From Paulownia fortunei (taxonomy: Eukaryota; Streptophyta; Magnoliopsida; Lamiales; Paulowniaceae): 64,000 bases of DNA. The notes beneath the pieces were generated by a model. It worked only from the letters and a program-made list of their open reading frames with translations. It did not search any database and was not told the DNA's origin. Positions 12,900 through 24,100 of the stretch are shown here, piece by piece; the first letter of the stretch is position 1; each line of letters begins with the position of its first letter. The translations under genes were made by a program, and so were the position numbers. Location of the stretch: positions 15,092,274 through 15,156,273 of the forward strand of contig CM033122.1 in the NCBI GenBank assembly GCA_019321725.1, written 5' to 3'.

Positions 12900-13250
12900 T
12901 TTATTTTTGTAAAAAGGCTAGTTTGATCAATTTTATTGATGGGGAAAATCATTTGAAAAAATGGAGTTCCCAAAATCACTGCTATAGAAAGGTTTTTAAC
13001 CATGATAAAAGTGGTTGATAAACAAACACTATTATTGCAGATTGCTGCATCAGATAGTTTATAATTAACTATCAATGGTTGCTCATTAGCAGCTGTAATA
13101 ATGTGAGTAGTTTTAGAATAATACCTAGTAGGTATTATTCCCTCAAAGATACAATTGACATCAGCACTTGTATCTAATAGTACTTCAACCTCAATTGCAA
13201 ATTCTTTGTTAACAATTATGGTAACTTTTGAGTACCATTTTTGAGAAATG
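12900..13250 (-). pseudogene. Viral aspartic-protease region (decayed)
   Basis: A V-E-V-L-L-D-T-S-A-D-V-N-C-I stretch lies at about 13180-13145, with the active-site triplet at 13174-13163. Caulimovirid and retroviral proteases have D-T/S-G-A, so the Gly is replaced by Ser here and the catalytic motif is probably damaged. It sits between the coat region and RT, as expected. Confidence 0.6.
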
Positions 13251-14530
13251 ATTTTGTCAATATGATTGACCCAAGTGAACTCTTTAGTTCTTTAGAAGAA
13301 AGTTGATTAACTTCTTCTTGGAGAGTTTTTTCTCTTTCTTCTTTTTCATCGTCAGATGATTCTTCCCAGCTAAGACTTTTGGAACTAGGGGGACATTTTT
13401 CAAACTTAGAAATTTTATTTCTAAGTACAGCGAGTTCTGTTTTTATTTCTATAATCTCATTCTCAGCTTTTAGCTTAGAAATATTGGGTTCTCTCTCTTT
13501 AACCCTTTTAGCCTTTTCAAGAATTTTATAGTATGAATAGGAAAACCCTAAGATAATGTTCAATGGTTTCCCGTTTTTTAACAGGATCTTGAATTTGATC
13601 TATTAGATCAAGAATAAAATTTTCTTCTTGAGTAATCATATTAATACTCAATCCAAGAAAATTTATTAGGCATTTATCACAGTCGCAATTTTTATTGCAA
13701 CTAGGTTGATCTTGTTCTTCCTCTTCTTCTGATTCTTCTTCATAATTAGAAGTGTTATCAGAAGTGAACTTTCCTTCATCATTTCTAATGATGGAGACAT
13801 AAATTTCCTCTTGATTTTCTTCTTCACTAAGAAGAATATTTAATAAAGATCTTTTTTGACCTTCACCAATGTCTAGTGCATGAATTTTCTTTTTAACATA
13901 ACACTTGTTAGCCTTATGGCCAATTCTGCTACATTTCCAGCAAACTGGCTTTTCATTAGGTTGCTGCCTTTTCTTACTCCTTTTAGGAGTCTTAGAAGAC
14001 TTCTCATTAGAAAATTGCTTAGAGGATTTATAAAATATCTTCTCTTTTTTCTTGTGTTTTTGGTGATGTTTATCCCTTTTAGGATATTGAATTGGTTGAA
14101 AACAAATTTGTTCATATAAATCACCTATAATTTGGTGATTCTCAATTTTTTGTTGATCAAGCTGTCTTTTTTGCGTGACGTCATTACAGAGATTCATTCC
14201 TTCGCTATTATCTTAGAAGATAAATCTCCATAAGATAATTGATCCCAAGGAATGGATCTGATTGACTTTTGGCTTTTAGCCTATTTTTAACTCGTTCAGC
14301 AAATAAGGCTGGTAATCCAGAAAAAAAAAATTATTTCCAAAGATATGCACTGCAGTCATTACAAGTTAGGATTTTTGACATAAAAACATCTTTATACCAT
14401 TTAAAATGAGATAGAACTGGACACTTGAGATTTATTAATTGCTCCTGTGTCCGATCTAATTGGAGCTCATTAGTTCCAATAAAACGATATATAATTGTAT
14501 AGATCAATGTATTAACTGCATCTTTTTCTT
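13216..14530 (-). pseudogene. Viral coat-protein region with CCHC zinc knuckle (decayed)
   Basis: The frame 14197-13526 holds a basic K/R-rich tract followed by a C-x2-C-x4-H-x4-C knuckle (C-W-K-C-S-R-I-G-H-K-A-N-K-C; genomic about 13942-13900), then a very acidic E/D tract and a Cys-rich C-N-K-N-C-D-C-D-K-C stretch. Basic region, knuckle and acidic tail in this order are typical of caulimovirid coat proteins. A following frame (13563-13216) is coiled-coil-like, rich in K/E. The upstream core (about 14530-14200) matches the plus copy at 16890-17220 in reverse orientation but is out of frame. Confidence 0.75.
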
Positions 14531-14700
14531 CTCTTTATTGAAACTTCTTCTTGGAGAGTTTTTTCTCCTCTTTTTCATTGTCAGGTGATTCTTCCCAATT
14601 AGGACTTTTGGAAGAATGAATCTCTGTAATGACGTCAAGCTAAAAAGACATGTTGATCAATAAAAAATTGAGAATCGCCAGATTATAGGTGATTTTTGTG
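14531..14700. repeat. Rearranged junction between the two viral copies
   Basis: Bases about 14540-14615 repeat, in the same orientation, the segment at about 13309-13385 of the minus copy. Bases about 14616-14700 instead repeat, in plus orientation, the coat-region segment found at 17215-17300, and inverted at about 14195-14115. The join is therefore a patchwork of at least two small viral pieces between the large opposing copies. Confidence 0.7.
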
Positions 14701-14902
14701 AATAAATTTGTATAAGAGCCATATTTCTTTCAAGTTTCTTGAAAGATTTTTTTTGAATCTTTTGAAAATTTTAATATCTTGTTTATCGGTGTGAAGCTCT
14801 ACTCGGGCCTTGTGCCTTAAGTCGTGTGGTCGGTAAAGCCTGTGTTGGCCTGAGGTGCCGTTGAAAGGTACGACATAAAATATTGGCAATATCTTCACCA
14901 CC

Positions 14903-16430
14903 ATGAATAAGATCATTAAATCTTTTCAAAAGAATCATGATGAATCCTTCAAAGGAAACAAAAGATCATAATCTCTAAAAACTTTGAGAAAAATCTCCAA
15001 AGTTGGAAACTATCAGCCTCTTCTAATCAGAAGATCTACAAAATTGAAAGTTTCAACTTTAAATATAGTCAAGACTTTAGAAGAGTCGATTCCTCTTAAA
15101 GAAGGATATGATACTTTCAGATTATTATCTGAAAAACTTATTTCTATTCATAAGCAGAACTATAAATTTTTACATGTGGGAATGATACAAGTTGGCTTAA
15201 AGCCACTTAACAAACTTGGTCTAAACACTTCTGCCCTGAAGATTCTCTAATAGAAATCATTGAATCATCCCTTTGTGTTAGACCAGTTCATTTGAGCTGT
15301 TTTCTTAATTATAGTTTCATTATCAGACTCTAATATCCTTCAGGTTCTTACCCAAAATGTGAAAACTGAAGGGTTTGACATGATCTAAGAGTCACAAAAC
15401 GTAGTCCTTACATACAGAATCTGTAACAAGGTAATTAATACTACTGTCTCTAATTTTAGAATTAATTCAGATATGATAACCTCTAAAAAAGGAGAAACAA
15501 ACTGTTCATAACAGATGTTGCTAAAAGTAATCTTATGGTTCCAAATACTATTTCTTGGAATCAAGTTTCTCTTCCGGAAAGATAAATTATGGAACAAGTA
15601 GTTCCAACTCATAAAGATGAGCCCAAGAAGATAGAAAAAATTGTTCAATATGATAACGGAGATGTCATCAAATTTGCTTCTCAAAGAAGACTTCGTCTAA
15701 AACTTGATGAAGGAACAAGTAGAAATTCTACTTCTTTTGTTCCACTTTCTAAATATGAAAAGTTCAGTATTTCAACAAGAGTTCTTAAAACTCCAGAACA
15801 AGTCAGTCAACCCGAATACAAGGTTGAACTTCCTGAATCAAGGTCTAATACTAAAAGACCATCTTTTCCTACTTTCTCAGATATGGGCTATAATGTCATG
15901 GTCATATCAATGAACTATCATAATTAAATCTTCCTAAAAGAATTAGAAAAATGTTTGACAATCCAGAAAATGAGTTTAAAAGAAAATGGTTTTTAAGTTA
16001 TTTTAAACTCAAAAGGCAAAAACTTTATATTCAAAAATTTAAAAACTAGGTTGAAGAAACAGGTCATATGATGGATTTCTTCAAATGGCTTATCAAAAAT
16101 ATACTAATGTTGCAGGAGAAGAAATATCTTCAATTCATCCTCCTTTTACTTCATTAAAAATAGAAAAAGGAAATAAATCTACTATTGTTGCTCCTATCAA
16201 AACAAAAATAGGACAAGCTTCTTTTAACCAGCTAATACAGCAAAATAATTTTACAAATTTAAGTCTTCAATTTATAAGAGAACAAACTTCTCGAATTGAA
16301 GAAATGGTTGCCAAGCAAGTTTCTAAAACTTATGAAAAACCTTCTTCAAAAGATTCCTCCTCCCAAACTAAAAGAAGAAATTTTTTTAAGCTCTAAAAAA
16401 GATTCTGACTCTATGGAAGAGCTTATCACT
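14903..16430 (+). pseudogene. Viral movement-protein region, second copy (decayed)
   Basis: Starts at an ATG at 14903 that corresponds to the ATG at 10883 of the minus copy. Broken frames at 14984-15250, 15589-15927 and 16085-16396 carry the same protein segments as the minus copy, including the W-N-Q-V-type block and the S-Q-R-R-L-R-L-K-L-D-E-G block. Stops and frameshifts separate them. Function inferred as cell-to-cell movement in the ancestral virus. Confidence 0.6.
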
Positions 16431-16499
16431 AGACTCTAGAAATTAAAAATTTCTGAAGGAAAAGCTAAAACTGTTGTTTCTACTATTACTGAAGAAGCT

Positions 16500-17225
16500 A
16501 AATCTACAGCTTCATCTGACTCCGAAATTTAGGTTAATAAAGTCTGTTATAGAGACAAGGTTAATGTGGTAAAACCATATTATACGAAACCTACTCCATT
16601 TTAACTTCAAATAGAAAAGAAGCAAGATTTTGCTCAATTCAATGGAGAAACCATTACAAAATGGAATATTGATGGAAAATCTGAATATCAGATTAAAACC
16701 ATCATTAAGCATATGCTAATCTATGCGTGTGCAGCCAAGCTAAAAGGCAATGACGATAGAAGTATAGCCAAAGCAATTGTTACTGGTTTTACTGGACAAT
16801 TACAAAGATGGTGCGACTTCTATCTAACTAATGCTGCTAGACGAAAAATTTTCGAAGCAGTTATCATTGATTCTATCTCTAAAAGAGAAGAAAATGATGC
16901 AGTTAATACATTGATTTATATGATTATATCTCATTTTATTGGAACTAATGAGCTCCAAATAGATCGAACACAAGAATAATTAATAAATCTTAAGTGGCCA
17001 ACACTATCTCATTTTAGATGGTATAAAGATGTATTTAGGTCAAAAGTTCTAATTCGTAATGACTGCAATACAGATTTTTGGAATTTCTTTCTGGTTTACC
17101 AGCTTTATTTGTTGAACGAGTTAGAAATAGGCTAAAAACCAAAAGTCAATCAAGATCCATTCTGTGGGATCAATTATCTTATGGAGATTTATCTTTTGAG
17201 ATAATAGAAGAAGAAATGAATCTGT
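16500..17225 (+). pseudogene. Viral coat-protein core, second copy (decayed)
   Basis: The frame 16713-16979 encodes Y-A-C-A-A-K-L-K-G-N-D-D-R-S-I and F-T-G-Q-L-Q-R-W, a hallmark of the caulimovirid capsid core. Coding similarity continues after a TAA at 16977 through about 17220. A small deletion at about 17223-17227 relative to the minus copy shifts the frame just before the basic region, and the zinc knuckle is absent. Confidence 0.7.
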
Positions 17226-17301
17226 AATGACGTCAAGCTAAAAAGGCAGCTTGATCAACAAAAAATTGAGAATCGCCAGATTATAGGTGATTTTTGTGAA
17301 C

Positions 17302-17318
17302 AATAATCAAAAGCCATG
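17302..17318. repeat. Right member of the 17-bp direct repeat flanking the viral cluster
   Basis: Matches 9333-9349 at 16 of 17 positions. Recognisable viral sequence ends at about 17304, so the repeat lies right at the junction with host DNA. Confidence 0.55.
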
Positions 17319-18656
17319 GTTCACAATGTAAGCTTGATTTATTGAAAGTACCTTTTTCTAAAGAATTACAAAGTTACAACATTACAATAAAGGCTACTAA
17401 GTTTTTTCATTCTCATTTTACTTATGCTTGGTATAACAAGCAAAAGTTCAAAGGAATGTACTTATGAACAAAAGACAATTCCTTGTCTTCTCGTGCCTTT
17501 AGAATTGGTAAACAGATGGCCAAACTGCAGCTGCAAAAGCAGTTGTTAACCTTCAGACCTCGAACTTGATCGCACATTGGAGCATCAATAATACATTTAT
17601 AAGGTACCTTAAGATAAATAGGCCAATAATACTAGCAACCTTGCATATTAATACCATAGCATGTTTGGTTAATAGAAGTTCAGAAATATAGATAAGCTAC
17701 CCAGTGTATGCTTGTGAAATATGTTGCACCAAGATGAAAGGCGCTCAAAGGGTAGAGACAAACCTTTCACACAGGTTAAGTGACTACATTCTCTTATAGA
17801 GAGTGAAACCGTCTACAATGACCTTGGTCACTCGTGGAATAGTCGGTCAGACAAATCAAACTCAAAGGCTGATAGTGCAATAGGTTAGAACAACGGTATT
17901 GGTTTATGTTAAAGCATGCTCTTCACAGAGAATAGACAACTCATAAAAGGATCTCAATTGATGGTATAATAGCGTGAATTATGAGGAAACCTAATTTAGA
18001 AGATTTATTGAAGTACTAGCAATTATTTAGTATATTTGATGTATAGGCACGCTGTCTACAATAATATCGGCAATTTTTTCTCCCTCTTGAAATTGGAAAG
18101 CGAAGAAGTGCAAGTTCATATAGTTAGGAACTTAGTCACAGTTTAAGAAATGTGATCATAACATTTCTCAGTAAAACCTAGTTTTACACAAATTTTAAGA
18201 CTGATATGTGTAACATGCGAAAAGGTAATATAAATGATAACAAATGTTATTGTTCATGAGAGCATCAAACAAGCATCTAGCATGTACAGAGATATGACAA
18301 GAATGTACAACTTTAAAATGGCATAGTTTTACACACTTCATGTATCAGTAAAATGCGTGGTATATAAAATTCCTAAAGGATTCCTATTTCTCTCACATGT
18401 TCTGTAAGGTAACAAATTAATAAACGAACAAGAGTTATATTCTTACATACACATCTGGCTCACATGGAGAAGTATGTATATACTTGCAAACAAGTGTGTC
18501 TTTCTATATAGGCGCATATAAACATAATACAGGGTATGGTATTCCAAATTGAAGATGCCACACGTTCAAATAATCATGGAACAGATAGATTATAGATAGA
18601 ATTTACTCAAGGAAGTTTCAAATCCAGTGTAGGTCCAAATCCCTTTTTCTTTTCAA
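17319..18656. other. Intergenic DNA or 3' flank of a possible minus-strand gene
   Basis: Less AT-rich than the distal intergenic regions but without a coding frame I can support. It lies downstream of the putative minus-strand exon at 18657-19050 and may include its 3' untranslated region. Confidence 0.4.
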
Positions 18657-19050
18657 CTAGCTGAGATGCCAAATCACTTCTTCAGTCCCCATAACCAGCC
18701 TAGAGTATATTAGAAACCTTTCATTGTCCACACGACAAGTGACATTATGATCCATGCTTGTTAAATGATCAAATGGATTCTCCTCCATTTCACCTATTAT
18801 ATGAAACTGATCTTCTCCTTTTGTTGTCAAAATTACAGCATAACATAAAGGTACAACCTCATTTTCGCCATCCAATCTCCTTTCACATGACATAAGCTTT
18901 TAAGAAATCAAGTCCTAACATATAGAGAGACAAGTTTTTGAACCCTCTGCATTTACATTCAACTGGAAATCCAAATGCCAAGTACATAATGTGCTCATCC
19001 TATACATCCTTAGCAAATAAACTGCAATAACAATTTATCTCCAGAGGAAA
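18657..19050 (-). pseudogene. Unidentified minus-strand coding segment, possibly frameshifted
   Basis: Two adjoining protein-like frames overlap here. One, ending with a TGA near 18884, reads D-E-H-I-M-Y-L-A-F-G-F-P-V-E-C-K-C-R-G-F and then L-G-L-D-F-L-K-A-Y-V-M. The other (18893-18657) reads on in a different frame, includes L-C-Y-A-V-I-L-T-T-K-G-E-D-Q-F and ends W-H-L-S-stop. Their balanced composition looks like real protein rather than chance. I do not recognise the family. Either a single-base indel has broken a final exon, or the upstream frame is noncoding and an acceptor (ttaaaag) starts the exon at about 18897. Confidence 0.35.
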
Positions 19051-19062
19051 ATACTCCGTAAC

Positions 19063-19070
19063 TAATATTA
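19063..19070. repeat. Target-site duplication, left copy (TAATATTA)
   Basis: TAATATTA immediately before the left terminal inverted repeat; the identical 8-mer follows the element at 20052-20059. Because the 8-mer is palindromic, its boundary with the element is slightly ambiguous. Confidence 0.6.
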
Positions 19071-20051
19071 GGGATAATTACATAAACCTCCATTGAGGTT
19101 TGTTCTATATATAGGTAGACCCCCTCGGGTTTCTATATTTAACATTCACATCCCCTGACGTTGTCTTCATCTTGCATATTATCCCAGCCGTTACGCCTCC
19201 GTAATGTAAAAAGTCGATGTCACCCAATAAATTTAATAAAAATCCAATTTTACCCTAGACATTATTGATTTTTGAAAATGGAAACTTTTAAACCCCTTGA
19301 GGTTCATCCAAATATACACAAATCCCCTTGAAATTTATCTAACTTACACACTCTTCCTTGAGATTAATATTTTTGACTAATCCTAAAATATTATATGTAT
19401 AATTTATGATGCATATAAATACATTCTAAATTTTTCAAATAATAAATGTTAGTATCTAAAAAATTATTAAACATATCTTATATTTTAATTTTCTCTCCAC
19501 TTATCTTCCATTTTTAAAATTAATAAGCATTGCAATGCATTTGTCGCCACTAGATGAACAACCAAACCCATATCTAGCAACCCTTACTTTCAGATGTTAC
19601 TTGAATTTTTTAGGCTTGAGAATGAGCATGATGTTGGCAAGGGAGGACAGGAAAACACAATGGTTTAATCCAGGTCTAAATTCAAACATAGTATTACGGA
19701 CCTCAACTTAGATTTAGACAATTTACTTTGTGCATGTTTAATAAAGTCTTTAAATGTTTAGGGTATTCCATATTTTTTGTTGGATAAACCAAAGGAGGAC
19801 TAATTGCAAACTAGAAAATTTTTAAGAATAGTAACTGTAATTTAACAATCCTTAAGGGAGGTCCTTGTAATTTGACCAAACCTCAAAGAGGCTTGTCTAA
19901 TTTTTGACAAAGGGCAAATGAGTCATTTCATAAAAAAGTTAGGACTTTCTAATGGCCGCTAGTGTGAGAGGAGGTGGATGTTATTTCAGAAACTGAGGGG
20001 GCATACCTGTAATTAGACCAAACATCAGTGGAGATTTCTGTAATTATCTCC
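19071..20051. mobile_element. Non-autonomous DNA transposon with about 70-bp terminal inverted repeats
   Basis: The left end begins gggataattacataaacctc and the right end, on the other strand, begins ggagataattacagaaatct. Similarity between the ends continues for about 70 bases through a ccccctc block. The element is 981 bp, has no transposase frame, and is flanked by TAATATTA. Long inverted repeats starting GRGATAATTRC suggest a Mutator-like (MULE) origin, whereas an 8-bp duplication would fit hAT, so the superfamily is unresolved. It lies between candidate exons of the unidentified minus-strand gene. Confidence 0.75.
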
Positions 20052-20947
20052 TAATATTATGATTCTGTATTAGACAGATCTGCAAACTTTACTAGCCATC
20101 AAAATTGTCTTACTAGTTGAATGTTGAATCTAATCTATCAAGATAGTATAGAGTTCTAACAATTGTCCTCTTCCTTAAAAATTTCAATGGCAGACATCTA
20201 ACCATCTCCGATCTCTTCTCCCTCACTCTTCCCATCCTATTTTCTCAAAATCACCTCTATAAAGATTCTAGATCTACACTAGGAGATCCCATATATAAAA
20301 ACATGATGGAAATTTGGCACTAAACATTAAATCACTCTCCAGTTACCGCGTCCCTTCCTTTCTCTGATTGTATGAAGTCTCACTACCATCTCCGAACATC
20401 TTCTTTCTTTCTTTCTTTATTGTTGTGGGTGTGATCGATAACTGATCTAGAACTCAAGGTGATGGTGGCATCACCGTGATTTCCTTTTATTAGTGAGGCG
20501 TAACTTTCTTGTAATTCCACGTCCTTACAGCGGCTGGATCTTCAGTGGCTACCATTTTGATGAACTAAGGATTCTTCTCTTACCAGACCAGTATAACAGA
20601 CAAGGAGGAGAAGACGGAGCAATCGGGAAGTAGTGGTGTCAAATGGGCGGTGACATTGAAGGAGGTTACATGTCTTTGAAGTTTTAAGATTGAGCTTGTT
20701 GAGGATCTTGTCTTGCCTTTATTGTAAATTAAGATTTTCTTGTCTTCTCTTAAAAAACACCTTTTAGATGGTACTCGAATATCTATATTATCCACTCTCA
20801 GATTGTAAAATGTTGACAGGGGAGGCCATGGTTTGTACAAAAAAGATTTGGAAAGGAGACTTGAATTTCAAAAAAAAAAAATAGTAAAAATTGCTTACAA
20901 ATATGCTTAGAAGAAAGACAAGTACCCAAGAAAGACTGAAAATGAAC

Positions 20948-21021
20948 CTTTAGCCCATGGACACTAGACCACAGAACTGGAAGTTGAGTCGTCTTAAATT
21001 CCTCTGGGCCAAGTGAAGCAC
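20948..21021 (-). other. Candidate coding exon of an unidentified minus-strand gene
   Basis: On the minus strand, a pyrimidine-rich tract with ttttcag precedes a stretch that reads A-S-L-G-P-E-E-F-K-T-T-Q-L-P-V-L-W-S-S-V in one frame, followed by an AAG/GTTCAT donor. Plausible splice sites and protein-like composition are the only evidence. The family is not recognised. Confidence 0.3.
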
Positions 21022-22709
21022 CTGAAAAGAAACATAAACATCAAATATAAAGGAGTTGAAAACCATTTAAATGCTTAGTTTTTCTAAGAAATGCAGTTGG
21101 ATACAAAACTACATCTGGTTAATGTGTTATTATAGCTCATCTAATCACCAAAAATCTATGTTATATTTTGCTACTGATAAAAATACATACCAATGAACTG
21201 TACAGATTATAGTCATATAGTTTAAGGTAGTCACTACATGATAATTATAAAAACAATTGAGGGATTTACGCTTGTTTGATGGTGTCCATGGAGCAAAAGC
21301 AATAGTTGGTAAGTGTTGGAGCATCTATCTTCTGTAGACTTTTTCCTTTTTTGTCTTGCAAGAGAAACTAAATTACAAATCAGCAATTAAAATGGTGAAA
21401 AGCGGATTAATTATACGATTTTAATAGCAGAAAACAAATTCAAAAACAGAGCATGCAGTATAGCAAGAAATATCAATATGCTGACAACCAAAAGATGATA
21501 GATTTTGGGCACTAAAACATGAAAAAGATTAATCAAACAAGTTAATAGAATATGGTGTCTCAAAGCTAATGCAATACTATGAAAACATTCATCAATCAAC
21601 CCTTGAACTCACAACTAAAGGACACCAACTACAGTTTTTCTACAAGAGAGCAGCCCATGTGAGCATCCTTTTACTTTATTTGCTTCCTTTACGGGATTAT
21701 TTCTTCAGTTTTATCCAGAGGTTGCAGTTTGATTGTATGGATAAAAAGCCATCCACCCAACAATACATATTGGCTATGGATCTGGCTGAAGTGATGGAAT
21801 AAAGTAGGGTTGATTATTTTAAACATAAATAATCCTTGATTGTGTTATCCTTAAACTATCTATCCCGATAATCAAAAAATTTGTTCTTTCAGGATAAGTT
21901 GCAGGATTTGAAAAGTATGAGACATGATTTACCATATATACAACACTTTTCCCATTTACATTATTTTTTTCCTTTTTTCTGTTTTCTTTTTAACTTTTTC
22001 ACCCAATCCCCTACATCTCATTCTGCCGCCACTTATGGCTATCGTCAAAGATCAACCACCATTACCTTCATCCACTAGGCAAACTAATTTTACAATTTTA
22101 GCAACATTCAAACAGGCACCAACATCAAACTAATTAATGCTAATAATAAGAATCACTGTTTTCTCTTTTTTTTTTCTTATTAATTCCACATTTTAAAAAT
22201 GGAGTAGTCATCATCTACACGAGTTACTTACAATATTGTGCTCATGCAAACAGTAAGTGCCCACGATTAGTTATCACACCGCTTCTTCTTCATATACATT
22301 GAAGCATAAGATATCCATCACTCCCAATAATGGAAATTTCATAATTAGATGATTTCTTGCTGAACTCTCTATCCCTTCATCTTAATATAACGGCCAAACA
22401 ATTCCCCACATACTGATTGAAAACCAAACCTGGCTCACTTCTCATTCAACAAATACCTAGAAGAATTCTTTAAGACTGGCAAATACGAGGGGAAAAGAAG
22501 AAGACAACAGGATCCTAGACAGTTCGAACAAAGTGCAGCAATTAAGTATCCGAGCTGTGCCCAGAAAGAATTTCTAGAAACCCAAAATATCAACTCAAAG
22601 TATGAACCAAATGAAAATTTAAGAAACTAAGAGGATTACGCATTTTATGGATAAAGCTCGCGCGCCAAAAAAAAGTTAATTTTCTTCGTGCGTACGAAGA
22701 AAGACAGAT

Positions 22710-22732
22710 ACACACACACACACACACACACA
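22710..22732. repeat. (AC)n microsatellite
   Basis: Perfect AC dinucleotide run of about 11 units followed by an agag tract. It lies in what may be the first intron of the putative minus-strand gene. Confidence 0.95.
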
Positions 22733-22754
22733 GAGAGAAGGGACGAGAAATTAC

Positions 22755-22800
22755 CAGTTGAGACTTGAGAGAGATGACGGATTGAGAGAGACGGGACTAA
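22755..22800 (-). other. Possible 5' untranslated exon of the unidentified minus-strand gene
   Basis: A CT-rich stretch on the minus strand (tctctctcaatccgtcatct, then a caactg/gtaatt donor) resembles plant 5' leaders. Its distal side is GC-richer than the surroundings. It suggests a promoter firing leftwards at about 22.8-22.9 kb, but no downstream start codon is assigned. Confidence 0.3.
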
Positions 22801-22899
22801 CTAGTCAAGAAAGTGCGAGGGTTGGGTCGTTAGCTGGTCTGCGCATGCGTTGGGGTTTTGGGGGTGGTTGGAGGCGTTGTTTATGAATGGATTAAAAAT

Positions 22900-24100
22900 A
22901 TCATTTTGGCCCTAACTTTGCTCTATTGTCACATTTAGTATATAATTTAGCAAAACGACTCCATTGAGCATATATGATTAGATTGGACCAATTTTCAATA
23001 GGGATTTAATTATAATTGAACTGGTTTAAATCTAAACTCATCCATATCTACTTTGTTTAGGTATATTTATCGGGTCTTGAGTTTTTCATTTTCAAATCCA
23101 ACTCGATATCTGTTCAATTTTTTATTTTTTAAAACAATTATTATATATATAAAATATGTTTTTTTTTAGAAAATAAATTTTTTAAAAAAGTTTTACTAGT
23201 ATTATTTTAAAAAAAGTATAATTTTTAATATTTTTAAAATTATAAGAAAGGTCTAACGGATTTACCTATTATATTTGGTCACAAGCATTAATAATGGAAA
23301 TGAGAGTCTTATCTGATATTTCTTCAAAATCATATATTGATTGTCGTGTTAGTTATTTCATATATTTAAAATGTAAAATGAATAAAAAAATAAGAAAGAC
23401 AGAATATTCATAATTAAAAATATTGGTCAATAAAGGATTATTGTGGCTAACATTTAAACAGAAATAAAAAAAACAAAATTATTGAAATATATACTGCAAT
23501 AAAAACTAAAAATAAAATTCAATATGCAGTTAAATAAATATAAAAATGACTAAACTCTCCTTGAGCTCTTCATTTTTAAATATTTATTTTAGCTTCGCTT
23601 ATCATTAAAAAATTATTTGTGAATCTCTTCAACTACTTTTGGACCTTAAAGATTCAATTAGCTTAACCATAATTCATGTCATCATACATGCTCTTCAAAG
23701 AAATAAATAAAAATAATAAAATCATAAAATGAATTATCGATTCAAACTGACTTGTATTACAAATGTAATATTGTTTATCTAACTTTTTACTTAATTTTTT
23801 TTGTCAATCATTCATTAAATAACAATATTTGTGACTAACTATTAAGAAAGAAAAAAACTAAGAATTAGAAAATTAAGTAAAATATTAAAATAGAAAGACA
23901 GATATGTATTGTGTTCACAAGATTGACAAAGTAGAGAGTGGGTGTTTCCATAACTTAGACTTGAATTTTACACGGGGGTTGATTCTTATTTAGAGTTGGA
24001 TTAGAATTCTATATATATTTAATTGAGTTATATTTTGATTCAAAAGTCTAAATTTACAGAAGTGGTCAAAGTGGAATTTTTTATTTTCGAGTGGCCAATG
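22900..24100. other. AT-rich intergenic DNA upstream of the ABCF3-like gene
   Basis: No coding exon seen. Contains A/T homopolymer runs and repeat-like atcgggtctt/aactcgatat wording at about 23050-23110 that recalls decayed plant repeats. Confidence 0.5.

Larger units (their letters stand above)
9350..14620 (-). mobile_element. Endogenous caulimovirid (pararetrovirus) copy, minus-strand part
   Basis: Read on the minus strand, the order is coat-protein region with CCHC knuckle, aspartic protease, reverse transcriptase with the start of RNase H, then a separate insertion, then leader and movement-protein region. This is a permuted order for a circular genome that normally reads MP-CP-PR-RT-RH. 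The single-polyprotein-like arrangement resembles petuviruses and florendoviruses, but I cannot place the genus. Frames are broken by stops and small indels, so it is a decayed integrated copy and not an intact virus. A second, oppositely oriented copy follows immediately. Confidence 0.85.
14620..17304 (+). mobile_element. Endogenous caulimovirid copy, plus-strand part
   Basis: Contains a leader-like stretch (about 14700-14902), movement-protein region (14903 to about 16430) and the first part of the coat region (about 16500-17225), ending inside the coat sequence. No protease or RT is present. It is a second partial copy opposite in orientation to 9350-14620, with in-frame stops and indels throughout. 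The right end meets a 17-bp direct repeat shared with the left edge of the cluster. Confidence 0.8.
20060..22754. other. Mostly noncoding; possible introns of an unidentified minus-strand gene
   Basis: Apart from one candidate exon (20948-21021) I find no convincing coding sequence. Short open frames such as 20840-20580 and 21599-21411 have low complexity and no recognisable domain. Confidence 0.4.
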
